This document shows, in pieces, positions 55,010 through 64,000 of a stretch of DNA of 64,000 nt. The DNA is taken from positions 62,001 through 126,000 of the forward strand of contig NZ_SRUO01000001.1 in the NCBI RefSeq assembly GCF_004791025.1. Reading direction: 5' to 3'. The DNA is from Mesorhizobium sp. M4B.F.Ca.ET.203.01.1.1. Its GTDB lineage: Bacteria; Pseudomonadota; Alphaproteobacteria; Rhizobiales; Rhizobiaceae. The position numbers and the translations under genes were made by a program. The notes beneath the pieces are model-generated. The model did not search any database. It saw only the letters and a program-made list of their open reading frames with translations, and had not been told where the DNA came from. The first letter of the stretch is position 1. Each line of letters starts with the position of its first letter.

Positions 55010-56545
55010 ATGACCTCGACGATTTTGGAGATGCGCGACATCACCAAGACGTTCCCCGGCGTGAAGGCGCTGTCGAACGTCAACCTCAGCGTCGAGGAAG
55101 GAGAGATCCACGCCATCGTCGGCGAGAACGGCGCCGGCAAATCGACCTTGATGAAGGTGCTGTCGGGGGTCTATCCGTCCGGCACCTATGAGGGCGACAT
55201 CGTCTTTCGCGGCCAGGAATGCCACTTCAAGGGCATCCATGACAGCGAGCACATCGGCATCGTCATCATCCACCAGGAGCTCGCCCTGGTGCCGATGCTC
55301 TCGATCGCGGAGAACATCTTCCTCGGCAACGAGCACGCGACCTATGGCGTCATCGACTGGAACGCCAACGAGAAGCGCACCAAGGCGCTGCTCGACAAGG
55401 TCGGCCTCAAGGAAGACCCCAAGACGCTCATCACAAATATCGGCGTCGGCAAGCAGCAGCTGGTCGAGATCGCCAAGGCGCTGAGCAAGGAAGTGAAGTT
55501 GCTGATCCTCGACGAACCGACGGCTTCGCTCAGCGAAAAGGACAGCCAGGCGCTGCTCGACCTTCTGCTCGAGTTCAAGCGCCAGGGCATGACCTCGATC
55601 CTGATCTCGCACAAGCTGAACGAGGTGAACCGGGTCGCCGACAAGGTCACGGTGATCCGCGACGGACGCACCATCGAGACCTTGCCCAGGAAAGACATCA
55701 GCGAAGACCGCATCATCACCTCGATGGTCGGCCGCTCGCTCGACGACCGCTATCCGCCGCGCGAGCCGCAGATCGGCGAGGTCGTCTTCGAGGTCAAGGA
55801 CTGGTCGGTCTACCATCCGATCCACGCCGAGCGGCAGGTGATCAAGAACGTCAACCTCAATGTGCGCAAGGGCGAAGTGGTCGGCATCGCGGGGCTGATG
55901 GGCGCCGGCCGCACCGAATTCGCGATGAGCCTGTTCGGGCGCTCCTATGGCCGGCACATCACCGGCGAGGTTTTGCTCGAAGGCAAGCCGATCGACATTT
56001 CGTCGGTGAGCAAGGCGGTGGAGAACCGCATCGCCTATGTCACCGAGGACCGCAAGACCTACGGCCTCAACCTGATCGACCATATCAAGCACAATGTGAC
56101 TTTGGCCAATCTGGGCGGCGTCTCGAGCCGCGGCGTCATCGACGACATGCGCGAAATGAGCGTCGCCAACGACTATCGCAAGAAGACCAACATCCGCGCG
56201 TCCAGCGTCTATCAGCTGACCGGCAATCTTTCGGGCGGCAACCAGCAGAAGGTGGTGCTGTCGAAATGGCTGTTCGCCGACCCGGAACTGCTCATCCTCG
56301 ACGAGCCGACGCGCGGCATCGACGTCGGCGCCAAGTACGAAATCTATACGATCATCGCCCGTCTCGCCGCCGAGGGTAAGGCGATCATCGTCATCTCGTC
56401 GGAAATGCCGGAGCTGCTCGGCATCACCGACCGCATCTATGTCATGAACGAAGGGCGAATGGTCGGCGAAATGGCGGCAAGCGACGCCAGCCAGGAAAAG
56501 ATCATGCGCGCCATCGTTCGCGGAGAAGGAAAAAAAGCATCATGA
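55010..56545 (+). CDS. gguA: Sugar ABC transporter ATP-binding protein GguA
   Basis: This is a duplicated ATPase of the ChvE transporter, 511 residues. First half: Walker [30 protein letters not shown], Walker [14 protein letters not shown]. Second half: GLMGAGRTE in place of the Walker A, signature [16 protein letters not shown], Walker [15 protein letters not shown]. The ATG at 55010 has TAGGAG about 11 bases upstream. The stop overlaps the gguB ATG (ATGA). Confidence 0.95.
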   Translation: MTSTILEMRDITKTFPGVKALSNVNLSVEEGEIHAIVGENGAGKSTLMKVLSGVYPSGTYEGDIVFRGQECHFKGIHDSEHIGIVIIHQELALVPMLSIAENIFLGNEHATYGVIDWNANEKRTKALLDKVGLKEDPKTLITNIGVGKQQLVEIAKALSKEVKLLILDEPTASLSEKDSQALLDLLLEFKRQGMTSILISHKLNEVNRVADKVTVIRDGRTIETLPRKDISEDRIITSMVGRSLDDRYPPREPQIGEVVFEVKDWSVYHPIHAERQVIKNVNLNVRKGEVVGIAGLMGAGRTEFAMSLFGRSYGRHITGEVLLEGKPIDISSVSKAVENRIAYVTEDRKTYGLNLIDHIKHNVTLANLGGVSSRGVIDDMREMSVANDYRKKTNIRASSVYQLTGNLSGGNQQKVVLSKWLFADPELLILDEPTRGIDVGAKYEIYTIIARLAAEGKAIIVISSEMPELLGITDRIYVMNEGRMVGEMAASDASQEKIMRAIVRGEGKKAS

Positions 56546-57834
56546 GCACAGAAAGCGCTCCCGCGCCGCAGAGCGGCGCAGCCGAAGACGTCAAGCAGGG
56601 TCCGCGCATCGCCGTCTCGGCGCTGACGACGAACCTGCGCGAATACGGCCTGATCATCGCGCTGATCGTCATCATGCTGTTCTTCCAGTACACGACCTCG
56701 GGAACGTTGTTCAAACCGGTCAACCTCTCCAACCTTGTGCAGCAGAACTCGTTCATCATCGTGATGGCGCTGGGCATGCTCTTGGTCATCGTGTCCGGCC
56801 ACATCGACCTCAGCGTCGGTTCGGTGGCGGGCTTCATCGGGGCGCTGGCGGCGATGATGATGGTCATCTGGCCGCTCGGCCCGCTCAGCAATCCGCTGGT
56901 GGTGTCAATCATCTGCCTGATCGTCGGCGGCGCCATAGGCGCAGCACAAGGCTACTGGATCGCCTATCACCGGATACCGAGCTTCATCGTGACGCTGGCG
57001 GGCATGCTGATCTTCCGCGGCATCTGCCAGGCGCTGCTGGGCGGCGGCTCCTCGGTCGGCCCGCTTCCCGACAGCTTCAAGGCGCTGAGCTCGGGCTTCA
57101 TTCCCGACGTGATCGGCCCGCTGACGCTAATCCCGCCGACGGTGAATGCCGCCGGCAAGACCATCCTCGGCAGCGGCCTTACGCTGCACATGACGACGAT
57201 CGTGCTCGGACTGATCGCGGTGCTCGCCTATGCCTATTTCGGGCTGCGGGCCCGCCGCAAGCGTGAGCGTCACGGCTATGAGGCCGAACCCTTCCCGCTG
57301 TTCGTCATCAAGACCCTGGTCGGCAGCGCGCTGGCGCTGTTCCTGGTCGTCCAGTTCGCGAGCTACAGGGGCCTGCCGGTGGTGCTGCTGGTGATGGGCG
57401 TGCTGATCTCGCTGTTCGTCTTCGTCACCAAGCGCATGACCATCGGCCGCCGCATCTATGCGATGGGCGGCAACGCCAAGGCGGCGCAGCTCTCGGGCAT
57501 CAACACCGAGCGGCTGACGCTGCTGGTGTTCATCAACATGGGCGTGCTGTCGGCGCTCGGCGGCCTGATCATCGCGGCGCGCCTCGGCCAGGCGGTGCCC
57601 GCCGCCGGCCTCGGCAGCGAGCTCGACGTCATCGCGGCCGTCTTCATCGGCGGCGCCTCGGCGATGGGCGGCGTCGGACAGGTCATCGGCGCCGTAGTCG
57701 GCGGCTTCATCATGGGCGTCATGAACAACGGCATGTCGATCATGGGCGTCAATGTCGACTGGCAGCAGGTGGTCAAGGGCCTGGTGCTGCTCGGCGCCGT
57801 GATCTTCGACGTCTACAACAAGAACAAGGCCTGA
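56542..57834 (+). CDS. gguB: Sugar ABC transporter permease GguB
   Basis: This is the inner-membrane channel of the ChvE system. With 430 residues it is about 100 longer than RhaP or RhaQ. The extra length is a charged N-terminal tail ([16 protein letters not shown]) and an added central region ([20 protein letters not shown] between two extra helices). CUT2 permease motifs are [60 protein letters not shown] and [20 protein letters not shown]. It is coupled to gguA by overlap and is presumably a homodimer, as no second permease gene is present. Confidence 0.95.
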   Translation: MSTESAPAPQSGAAEDVKQGPRIAVSALTTNLREYGLIIALIVIMLFFQYTTSGTLFKPVNLSNLVQQNSFIIVMALGMLLVIVSGHIDLSVGSVAGFIGALAAMMMVIWPLGPLSNPLVVSIICLIVGGAIGAAQGYWIAYHRIPSFIVTLAGMLIFRGICQALLGGGSSVGPLPDSFKALSSGFIPDVIGPLTLIPPTVNAAGKTILGSGLTLHMTTIVLGLIAVLAYAYFGLRARRKRERHGYEAEPFPLFVIKTLVGSALALFLVVQFASYRGLPVVLLVMGVLISLFVFVTKRMTIGRRIYAMGGNAKAAQLSGINTERLTLLVFINMGVLSALGGLIIAARLGQAVPAAGLGSELDVIAAVFIGGASAMGGVGQVIGAVVGGFIMGVMNNGMSIMGVNVDWQQVVKGLVLLGAVIFDVYNKNKA

Positions 57835-57838
57835 CAGG

Positions 57839-57935
57839 AAGCAATTCCGGGAAAAGCGCATAGCGGTTTTCCCTCGGGATTGCGCAGAGACAAAATATTG
57901 GGAGCGGGTCGGCAGCTCAAAGCCGAACCGCTCCA
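57839..57935. repeat. Rhizobial intergenic repeat (GCAATTCC family)
   Basis: It reads GAAGCAATTCCGGGAAAAGC, then a small hairpin GCGGTTTTCCCTCGGGATTG, then AGCGGGTCGG...CCGAACCGCT. It shares the GCAATTCC/GGAAAA core with the copy at 17055, and lies between gguB and gguC. Confidence 0.5.
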
Positions 57936-58135
57936 GGCGAGGAAGGCAGGAGGCATACGGGTCTAGATCGCGATGCTGCCGGCAACCCGCCGGCGCCAAG
58001 AAGTCCCTGAGGACCGGGGCTCGCGAGCGCAATCCGGACGAGCAGTTTCAACCGTGGCGCGGAACCGTTCCGGGCCGCGACGGTCAAGGTCTGCCGATCG
58101 GCGGCCGGGCCAAGGCAAAAGAGAGAGGGTTCATC

Positions 58136-59128
58136 ATGCTGATCTCCCAGATCCTCGACGACGCCGAGACGATCCGCGTCGTCGCCCGCAACGGCGGCAA
58201 GACCCGGATCATCAACGGCGCCCGCAGCGTCTATTCGCTGGCGATGGAGGCGGCGCGCACCGGCACCGGCCTCGTGGCGCTGATCGAGCGCAAGGGTCTT
58301 GGCGAAACCATCGACCTCGACGCCGCCTACAAGAAAGGCCGGGTGGTGTCGCCGATCAATCATCCGGATCCGGCGCATCTGCATCTCACCGGCACCGGCC
58401 TGACGCATCTCGGCTCCGCCGCGACCCGCGATTCCATGCACAAGAAGCTGAGCAGCGACGGCGAGGAGCAGCTCACCGATTCCATGAAGATGTTCCGCAT
58501 GGGGCTGGAAGGCGGCAAGCCGGCGAAAGGCCAGATCGGCGTCCAGCCGGAATGGTTCTACAAGGGCAACGGCACGATGGCGGTGGCGCCGGGCGCCGCG
58601 CTGATGTCGCCCGCCTTCGCGCAGGACGCCGGCGAGGAGCCGGAGATCGCCGGCATCTACGTCATCGGCGACGACGGCGCGCCGTTCCGCGTCGGCTTCA
58701 CTTTGTCGAACGAATTCTCCGACCACGTCACCGAGCGCGTGAACTACCTGTTCCTCGCGCACTCCAAGCTGCGCAACGCCTCGTTCGGACCGGAGATCCT
58801 GATCGGCGACCTGCCGGCGGACATCAGGGGCTCATCGCGCATCTGGCGCGACGGCAAGCTGCTATGGGAAAAGCCGTTCCTGTCGGGCGAGGCGAACATG
58901 TCGCACACCATCGCCAATCTCGAGCATCACCACTTCAAATATTCGGCCTTCCGCCAGCCAGGCGACGTGCATGTGCACATGTTCGGCACCGCGACGCTCT
59001 CCTTCGCCGATGGCGTCAAGACCGAGGCGGGCGATACTTTCGAGATCGAGGCGAGCGATTTCGGCCTGCCGCTGCGCAACCCGCTGGAAATCGAGAAGCC
59101 GGTGAAGGTGGCGGTGAAGGCGCTTTGA
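58136..59128 (+). CDS. gguC: GguC family protein (FAH-superfamily, AraD1 type)
   Basis: The 330 residues resemble GguC of Agrobacterium, a protein of the fumarylacetoacetate-hydrolase-like superfamily called AraD1 in current annotation. Visible features are GVQPEWFYKGNGTMAVAPGA, the acidic/metal region SNEFSDHVTERVNYLFLAHS, KLRNASFGPEIL, and a terminal FGLPLRNPLEIEKPVKVAVK. Related enzymes dehydrate or hydrolyse sugar-derived 2-keto-3-deoxy acids, so a step in pentose or hexose breakdown downstream of ChvE/GguAB import is likely, but the substrate is not established. GAGAGAGGG precedes the ATG at 58136. It is separated from gguB by a repeat. Confidence 0.9.
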   Translation: MLISQILDDAETIRVVARNGGKTRIINGARSVYSLAMEAARTGTGLVALIERKGLGETIDLDAAYKKGRVVSPINHPDPAHLHLTGTGLTHLGSAATRDSMHKKLSSDGEEQLTDSMKMFRMGLEGGKPAKGQIGVQPEWFYKGNGTMAVAPGAALMSPAFAQDAGEEPEIAGIYVIGDDGAPFRVGFTLSNEFSDHVTERVNYLFLAHSKLRNASFGPEILIGDLPADIRGSSRIWRDGKLLWEKPFLSGEANMSHTIANLEHHHFKYSAFRQPGDVHVHMFGTATLSFADGVKTEAGDTFEIEASDFGLPLRNPLEIEKPVKVAVKAL

Positions 59129-59134
59129 GCGCAT

Positions 59135-59285
59135 TCTCCTTCTCCCCTTGTGGGAGAAGGTGGCCTCGCGAAGCGAGGTCGGATGAGGGGTGCTCCAGCT
59201 TGGCAAAGACGGGTGATCCGTCACCTACCCCTCATCCGTCTCGACGCTGCGCGCCGATCCACCTTCTCCCACAAGGGGAGAAGGC
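59135..59285. repeat. Palindromic intergenic repeat, second type
   Basis: CCTTCTCCCCTTGTGGGAGA and its mirrored counterpart CTCCCACAAGGGGAGAAGG stand at the ends of a 150-base inverted structure with TACCCCTCATCC / GGATGAGGGGT inside. It separates the convergent gguC and amino-acid-binding-protein genes and could end transcription from both sides. Confidence 0.65.
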
Positions 59286-59307
59286 AAGGCCTGCGGCAGC
59301 TCCAACC

Positions 59308-60081
59308 TCAATAAATATCGAAGTCGAAGTACTTAGCCTGGATCTTCTTGTAGGTGCCGTCGGCGACGATGGCGTCGATCGCCGCGTTGAGCTTGTCGCG
59401 CAGCGCGGTGTCTTCGAGACGCACGGCGATGCCGGCTTCCGTCTCGGTGCCCTTGACGTCGCCGACCAGCTTGCAGCAGCCGTCGCTCGACTTCTTCAGC
59501 CAGTCCACCAGCACGAACTTGTCCGAGATGACGGCATCGAGCCTACCGTTCTGGAGATCGGTGATCGCCTCTTCCTGGGTCGGATAGAGCTTGGCTTCGG
59601 CGCCGGCCTTGCCGTAGACGTCCTGGGCGAAGTCGGCCTGGGTGGTCGATGCCTGGGCGCCCACCGTCTTGCCGGCGAGCGCCGCCGGGTCGGTCGAGGT
59701 CAGTTCGCTGTCCTTCGGCGCGACCAGCGCAAGCGGCGTCGTATAGTATTTGTGGGTGAAGGCGACCTGCTTCTTGCGTTCCTCGGTGATGCTCATCGAG
59801 GCGATGATGGCGTCGAATTTCTTGGCCTGGAGGGCCGGAATGATGCCATCCCAGTCCTGGGTGACGATCTCGCATTCGACCTTCATCTGCGCGCACAGCG
59901 CATTGGCGATGTCGATATCGAAGCCCTCGACCTTGCCGTCCGGCGTAATGGTGTTGAACGGCGGATAGGCGCCCTCGGTGCCGATCTTGATCTTTTCGGC
60001 GGCCTGCGCCGACAAGGCGCCGGCGCCGAGCGTCAGCATGGCGGCAGCGGCTGCCGATAGGATCCATCTGGATATCTGCAT
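59308..60081 (-). CDS. Amino-acid ABC transporter substrate-binding protein
   Basis: The 257 residues form a periplasmic binding protein of the HisJ/ArgT class. A signal peptide (MQISRWILSAAAAAMLTLGA to SAQAAE) is followed by KIKIGTEGAYPPFNTITPDG, FDIDIANALCAQMKVECEIV and DGIIPALQAKKFDAIIASMS-ITEERKKQVAFTHKYY. This part binds polar or basic amino acids (lysine, arginine, ornithine or histidine in relatives). No permease or ATPase genes are adjacent, so it must share a transporter encoded elsewhere, or is an accessory binder. Confidence 0.92.
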   Translation of the reverse strand: MQISRWILSAAAAAMLTLGAGALSAQAAEKIKIGTEGAYPPFNTITPDGKVEGFDIDIANALCAQMKVECEIVTQDWDGIIPALQAKKFDAIIASMSITEERKKQVAFTHKYYTTPLALVAPKDSELTSTDPAALAGKTVGAQASTTQADFAQDVYGKAGAEAKLYPTQEEAITDLQNGRLDAVISDKFVLVDWLKKSSDGCCKLVGDVKGTETEAGIAVRLEDTALRDKLNAAIDAIVADGTYKKIQAKYFDFDIY

Positions 60082-60172
60082 TTTCGTCTCCCTCTGTCAG
60101 GTTCTGGACCGGTGGCGCCAGCCAAGCATGGCGCGCGGGACCGGGCAAGCGGAGTCTGACGCGGGCGACGGG

Positions 60173-61267
60173 TCAGCGCGCGGCGCGGAAATGCTTGGAG
60201 AGCTTCAAGCCCTGCGCCTGGTAGTTGGAGCCAAGGTCGGTGCCGTAAAGCGCCTGCGGCCGCTTCAGCATGTGCTCGTAGACCAGCCGCCCGACGATCT
60301 GGCCGTGATCGAGGATGAACGGCACCTCGTGGCTGCGCACTTCGAGCACCGCCCGGCTGCCGGTGCCGCCGGCCGCCGAATGGCCGAAGCCCGGATCGAA
60401 GAAGCCGGCATAGTGAACGCGGAATTCGCCGACCAGCGGATCGAAGGGCGTCATCTCGGCGGCGTAGAGCGGCGGCACATGCACCGCCTCGCGGCTGACC
60501 AGGATGTAGAACTCGTCGGGATCGAGCACCAACTCGCCGGCGCCGCTCTTGTAGAGCGGCTCCCAGAAGTCGACGACGTCCTGCGCGGCGCGCTTGTCGA
60601 CATCGACGAGGCCGGTGTGGTGCTTGCCGCGATAGCCGACCAGCCCGTCCTTGTCGCCGTCGAGATCGATCGACAGCGCGATGCCGCCGCCGGAAATGTT
60701 GGGCGGCTCGGTGGCGACCAGCATCTCGGCATGGTGGAGATCGCGCAACTCGCTTTCCGACAGCAGCGCATTGCCGGTACGGAAGCGTATCTGCGACAGG
60801 CGCGAGCCGGCGCGCACGACGATCGGGAAGGTGCGCGGGCTGACTTCGAGATAGAGCGGGCCATGATAGCCGGCGGCGATCTTGTCGAACTCGTGGCCGC
60901 GATCAGTCATCACCCGGGTGAAGATGTCGAGCCGTCCGGTCGAGCTCTTCGGATTGGCCGAAGCGGACACGTCCGAGGGCAATGCCAGGCCTTCCAGCAG
61001 CGGCACGATATAGACGCAGCCCGTCTCCAGCACAGCACCGTCGACGAGATCGATCTCGTGCAGCTTCAGCCGGTCGAGCTTGTCGGCCACCAGATGATCG
61101 GGGCCGGGCAGGAAGGAAGCGCGCACGCGGAACGCCTTGTCGCCCAGCCTGAGGTCGAGGCTGGCCGGCTGGATCTGGTCGGCATCGAGCACGCGCGGCG
61201 ACTTCAGCGCGCCGGACTGGAACAGCGCGGAAATGTCCTGATCGGGAAGAATGCCTGTCTGCCGCAA
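60173..61267 (-). CDS. dcd: 2'-deoxycytidine 5'-triphosphate deaminase
   Basis: Dcd deaminates dCTP to dUTP, feeding thymidylate synthesis. The 364 residues are the long alphaproteobacterial version, about twice the size of E. coli Dcd, made of two copies of the trimeric dUTPase-like fold (LDADQIQPASLDLRLGDKAF, SASANPKSSTGRLDIFTRVM in the first; HTGLVDVDKRAAQDVVDFWE, EFRVHYAGFFDPGFGHSAAG in the second). The start is TTG at 61267 with GGAGCGGAG just upstream, giving the N-terminus RQTGILPDQDISALF; a TTG at 61324 would add 19 residues. It is divergent from the metZ leader. Confidence 0.92.
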   Translation of the reverse strand: MRQTGILPDQDISALFQSGALKSPRVLDADQIQPASLDLRLGDKAFRVRASFLPGPDHLVADKLDRLKLHEIDLVDGAVLETGCVYIVPLLEGLALPSDVSASANPKSSTGRLDIFTRVMTDRGHEFDKIAAGYHGPLYLEVSPRTFPIVVRAGSRLSQIRFRTGNALLSESELRDLHHAEMLVATEPPNISGGGIALSIDLDGDKDGLVGYRGKHHTGLVDVDKRAAQDVVDFWEPLYKSGAGELVLDPDEFYILVSREAVHVPPLYAAEMTPFDPLVGEFRVHYAGFFDPGFGHSAAGGTGSRAVLEVRSHEVPFILDHGQIVGRLVYEHMLKRPQALYGTDLGSNYQAQGLKLSKHFRAAR

Positions 61268-61349
61268 GGCTCCGCTCCAAGGCCGCTGGTACAAACCTCT
61301 TAATGAAGCCGGCAATTGACGCAAGCGCGGCGCGGGTCTAAAGGGTCGT

Positions 61350-61409
61350 TATCCCGTGGTGATTTGGCCGGTCGGCTTGCAGCCACGTTAAACAAGTCGC
61401 TAAAGGACC
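61350..61409 (+). ncRNA. SAM-II riboswitch
   Basis: The sequence has CGTGGTGATTTGGCCGGTCG, then GCTTGCAGCCACGTTAAACA, then AGTCGCTAAAGGACC. The P1 helix (CGTGG with CCACG), the TGATTTG strand, the TTAAACAA loop strand and the GCTAAAGG pseudoknot strand match the SAM-II (metA) motif of alphaproteobacteria. It lies about 75 bases upstream of metZ and should turn the gene down when S-adenosylmethionine is abundant. Confidence 0.9.
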
Positions 61410-61431
61410 GTCGGGCCGCAAGGCCGTATGG

Positions 61432-61463
61432 ACCGGTTGCGACTTTTCGCGGCCGGTTTTTTT
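61432..61463 (+). terminator. Intrinsic terminator in the metZ leader
   Basis: ACCGGTTGCGA-CTTT-TCGCGGCCGGT forms an 11-bp stem with two G-T pairs and is followed by six T. It sits between the riboswitch and the metZ ATG, so it may serve as the expression platform. Confidence 0.8.
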
Positions 61464-61481
61464 GTATCTGGAAGTAGAGCG

Positions 61482-62669
61482 ATGACCAAGAAGCGTGACT
61501 GGAAGCCTCAGACGGCACTCGTGCATGGCGGAACGCTGCGTTCCGGCTTCGGCGAGACATCAGAAGCGATGTTTCTCACCCAGGGCTATGTCTACGAGAC
61601 GGCGCAGGCCGCCGAAGCCCGCTTCAAGGGCGAGGAGCCGGGCTTCATCTACTCGCGCTACGCCAATCCCACGGTCGACATGTTCGAAAAGCGCATGTGC
61701 GCCCTGGAAGGCGCCGAGGACGCGCGCGCCACGGCCTCCGGCATGGCGGCGGTGAGCGCCGCGCTGCTGTGCAGCGCCAGGGCGGGCGACCATATCGTGG
61801 CGGCGCGCGCGCTGTTCGGCTCCTGTCGCTGGGTGGTCGAGACGCTGGCGCCGAAATACGGCATCGAGGCGACGCTGGTCGACGGCACCGATATCGCCAA
61901 CTGGGAAAAGGCGGTGCGGCCGAACACCAAGCTGTTCTTCCTGGAAAGCCCGACCAACCCGACGCTGGAAGTGGTCGACATCGCCGCTGTCGCCGCGCTC
62001 GCCAATTCGATCGGCGCCAGACTGATCGTCGACAACGTCTTCGCCACGCCGCTGCAGCAGAAGCCGTTGCAGCTCGGCGCCCACATCGTCGTCTATTCGG
62101 CGACCAAGCACATAGACGGACAGGGGCGCTGCCTCGGCGGCATCATCCTGTCGGACAAGAAGTGGATCGACGAGAACCTGCACGACTATTTCCGCCACAC
62201 CGGGCCGAGCCTGTCGCCGTTCAATGCCTGGACGCTGCTCAAGGGCCTGGAGACGCTGCCGTTGCGCGTGCGCCAGCAGACGGAGAGCGCCGGCAAGATC
62301 GCCGACTTCCTCGCCGAACGGCCGGAGATCGCCCGCGTCATCTATCCGGGCCGCGCCGACCATCCGCAGGCCGAGATCGTCAGGAAGCAGATGTTGGGCG
62401 GCTCGACGCTGATCTGCCTCGACGTCAAGGGCGGCAAGCAGGCGGCCTTCGCCTTCCAGAACGCCCTCGACATCGTGCTGATCTCCAACAATCTCGGCGA
62501 CGCCAAGAGCCTGATCACCCACCCGGCGACGACCACGCACAAGAACCTCAGCGACGAGGCGCGCGCCGAGCTCGGCATCGGCCCGGGCACGCTCAGGCTC
62601 TCCGTCGGCCTGGAGGACACGGACGACCTGCTTGCCGATGTCGAGCAGGCGCTGAAGGCAGCGAAATAG
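61482..62669 (+). CDS. metZ: O-succinylhomoserine sulfhydrylase
   Basis: MetZ makes homocysteine from O-succinylhomoserine and sulfide in methionine synthesis. The 395-residue PLP enzyme shows FIYSRYANPTVDMFEKRMCA, ATASGMAAVSAALLC, FFLESPTNPTLEVVDIAAVA, the PLP lysine K209 in YSATKHIDGQGRCLGG, and SLITHPATTTHKNLSDEARA, all typical of the Cys/Met metabolism family. The ATG at 61482 has GGAAG upstream. It is regulated by the SAM-II riboswitch and terminator in its leader. Confidence 0.95.
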   Translation: MTKKRDWKPQTALVHGGTLRSGFGETSEAMFLTQGYVYETAQAAEARFKGEEPGFIYSRYANPTVDMFEKRMCALEGAEDARATASGMAAVSAALLCSARAGDHIVAARALFGSCRWVVETLAPKYGIEATLVDGTDIANWEKAVRPNTKLFFLESPTNPTLEVVDIAAVAALANSIGARLIVDNVFATPLQQKPLQLGAHIVVYSATKHIDGQGRCLGGIILSDKKWIDENLHDYFRHTGPSLSPFNAWTLLKGLETLPLRVRQQTESAGKIADFLAERPEIARVIYPGRADHPQAEIVRKQMLGGSTLICLDVKGGKQAAFAFQNALDIVLISNNLGDAKSLITHPATTTHKNLSDEARAELGIGPGTLRLSVGLEDTDDLLADVEQALKAAK

Positions 62670-62690
62670 AGGACCTGGGCGAAGGCCCGG

Positions 62691-63845
62691 TCAGGCGCTC
62701 GAGGGCGTCTCTTCCAGTTCGGCCACCTTGGTGCCGATGGTCATGGCGTTGCCGCGCCAGTCGACGGCGCCGCCCAGCCAGCCGCGCGCCCATATCGCCG
62801 GCAGCATCGCGTCGCGCACGATCATCGCCGCGACCGTGCGCGGCGACAGGTGCCAGCCGTTGGCCCATGCGAGGGCGCATTCCGGCAGGTAGGCGAGTGC
62901 CAGCACGCAAAGCGTTGTGGCCGGCAGGCTGATGCCCAATTGGGCCGCCGCTACCAGTGCCAGGACAAGCGGCACCGCCGCACCGGTCAGGATCTCGGGC
63001 GCGAAGAACAGCGGGAAGGTGACGCGGCGCAGCCGCGCCCAGCGCGCCTGGCGCGACCAGATCTCGCCAAGCCTGCGCTCGCCGAGCGGCTGCTCGAAGG
63101 GCGAGGCGACGAGATGGACGCGAAGGCCAATGCCGTTGACCAGCTTGGTCGCCGCGGCGTCCTCGGCGATCTCTGCGGCAAGCGCGCGGATGCCGCCATT
63201 GGCGTCGAGCATGGGCTTGTTCCACAGCATGCTCTTGCCCTGGGCGAAGCCGAGGCCAAGCGCCTCGCCGGCATATTGCCAGCGCGCCTGCAGCGTGTTG
63301 AGGAAGGCGCATTCGACCTCGGCCCAGAAGCCAGCCGGCCGTGAGCCGACCGGGGTCGAGCAGACGAGGCCGGTATCGGACCTCCACGCGGCCATCAGCT
63401 TATGGATATAGTCGCGCGGCATCAGCACGTTGGAATCGGCAAGGATCACCCAGTGGTGGCGCGTCGCCTCCCAGCCCTTGACGCAATTGTTCAGCTTCGG
63501 ATTGGCGCTGACGCGGTCGTCGCCGACCAGCAGCCGGGCCGGCACCTCGGGAAACCGGGCAATTGCCCTGTTTATCAGCTTGACCACCGGATCGTCGGCA
63601 TTGGCGACGCAGAAGATCAGCTCGTAGCGCGGCCAGTCGAGCGAGAAGGCGCGCTGCAGCGTCTCCGCGGTAAACGGCTCGATGCCGCGCGAGGGAATGA
63701 CGATCGACACCGGCGGCGTCCTGCCCACGGGCGCGGCCATGCCGCGCGGCGGCTTCAGCCGGCGCGCAGCAAGCAGGATGCTGGCGAGATTTGAGAGAAG
63801 CAGGGCTATGGAAAGCAGGGCGGCGGCCATGGCGATCAGTTCCAT
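62691..63845 (-). CDS. Ceramide-glucosyltransferase-like GT21 enzyme
   Basis: The 384 residues begin with a membrane helix (MELIAMAAALLSIALLLSNL), followed by a GT2-type fold domain (PVSIVIPSRGIEPFTAETLQ, CVANADDPVVKLINRAIARF, KLNNCVKGWEATRHHWVILA-DSNVLMPRDY with the DSN metal motif), the QARWARLR acceptor-type motif that recalls (Q/R)XXRW, and C-terminal helices (FAPEILTGAAVPLVLALVAA). Such enzymes add glucose or a related sugar to a ceramide or other lipid in the inner membrane. The ATG at 63845 is chosen; 27 codons upstream are not conserved in type. Confidence 0.85.
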   Translation of the reverse strand: MELIAMAAALLSIALLLSNLASILLAARRLKPPRGMAAPVGRTPPVSIVIPSRGIEPFTAETLQRAFSLDWPRYELIFCVANADDPVVKLINRAIARFPEVPARLLVGDDRVSANPKLNNCVKGWEATRHHWVILADSNVLMPRDYIHKLMAAWRSDTGLVCSTPVGSRPAGFWAEVECAFLNTLQARWQYAGEALGLGFAQGKSMLWNKPMLDANGGIRALAAEIAEDAAATKLVNGIGLRVHLVASPFEQPLGERRLGEIWSRQARWARLRRVTFPLFFAPEILTGAAVPLVLALVAAAQLGISLPATTLCVLALAYLPECALAWANGWHLSPRTVAAMIVRDAMLPAIWARGWLGGAVDWRGNAMTIGTKVAELEETPSSA

Positions 63846-63952
63846 CGAGATCTGGTCACTCCGGAAAAGCCGGCCAGGAGATGGCCATTTTGAACAGGTC
63901 GACAGAGCGCTTGAGTCGCCCAGCACGGTCCGTGCACACCATCATTGTCGTG

Positions 63953-63968
63953 TGTCACTTAAATGACA
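63953..63968. promoter_or_regulatory. Possible operator palindrome
   Basis: TGTCA-CTTAAA-TGACA is a 16-base interrupted palindrome about 110 bases upstream of the GT21 gene. It could be a regulator site; no protein can be named. Confidence 0.25.
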
Positions 63969-64000
63969 TTGTTTGCCGGCAGGTGCGCATAAGGCGGAAG

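Overview
The window looks like a chromosomal stretch of a rhizobial alphaproteobacterium, most likely Mesorhizobium or a close relative. This rests on high-GC coding sequence, the two-unit rhamnose locus (rhaDI divergent from rhaRSTPQUK) known from Rhizobium leguminosarum, the gbpR / chvE-gguABC locus known from Agrobacterium, dctA divergent from dctBD with a sigma-54 promoter, a C4-type hemA (5-aminolevulinate synthase) and a SAM-II riboswitch before metZ. Assignments come from reading the translations by eye; no database search was run.

Layout. 1-9500: a kup potassium transporter, an orphan TadG-like protein, and a gene-poor zone of small rhizobial hypotheticals, several visibly broken by frameshifts or stops. 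9500-19000: a secreted protein, a pseudouridine synthase, a histidine phosphatase, the C4-dicarboxylate module dctA / dctBD with its sigma-54 promoter and paired DctD-type operator sites, a small membrane protein and gamma-glutamyltransferase. 19280-30166: a complete L-rhamnose module. The ABC importer RhaSTPQ takes the sugar in, RhaU mutarotates it, RhaI isomerises it, RhaK phosphorylates it, and RhaD cleaves it and oxidises the lactaldehyde; RhaR (DeoR family) sits at the divergent promoter. 30167-33700: an AT-rich membrane ORF, then a two-gene operon of a D-amino-acid dehydrogenase and an unusual fusion of an amino-acid racemase to a ureohydrolase-like domain that has lost its metal ligands.

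34000-46500: galE, hemA behind an FNR/FixK box, an aminotransferase, mscL, a CrbS-like transporter/histidine-kinase hybrid with a CrbR-like LuxR regulator nearby, a TetR / methyltransferase pair, and a DUF952 protein with pyrD. 46490-52400: a MATE exporter, a histone-deacetylase-like amidohydrolase, surface-type enzymes (GT32 glycosyltransferase, acyltransferase, hexapeptide acetyltransferase), tRNA-Gly(CCC) and a secreted protease-like protein. 52550-59130: gbpR divergent from chvE-gguABC, a second sugar ABC system. 59300-64000: an orphan amino-acid binding protein, dcd, the SAM-II riboswitch with metZ, and a ceramide-glucosyltransferase-like GT21 enzyme.

Two families of palindromic intergenic repeats recur. 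No CRISPR array, transposase or integrase was seen. The most interesting items are the racemase/dead-ureohydrolase fusion, the 16-bp hairpin that contains the rhaK start codon, and the cluster of decayed small genes at 3.8-8.1 kb.
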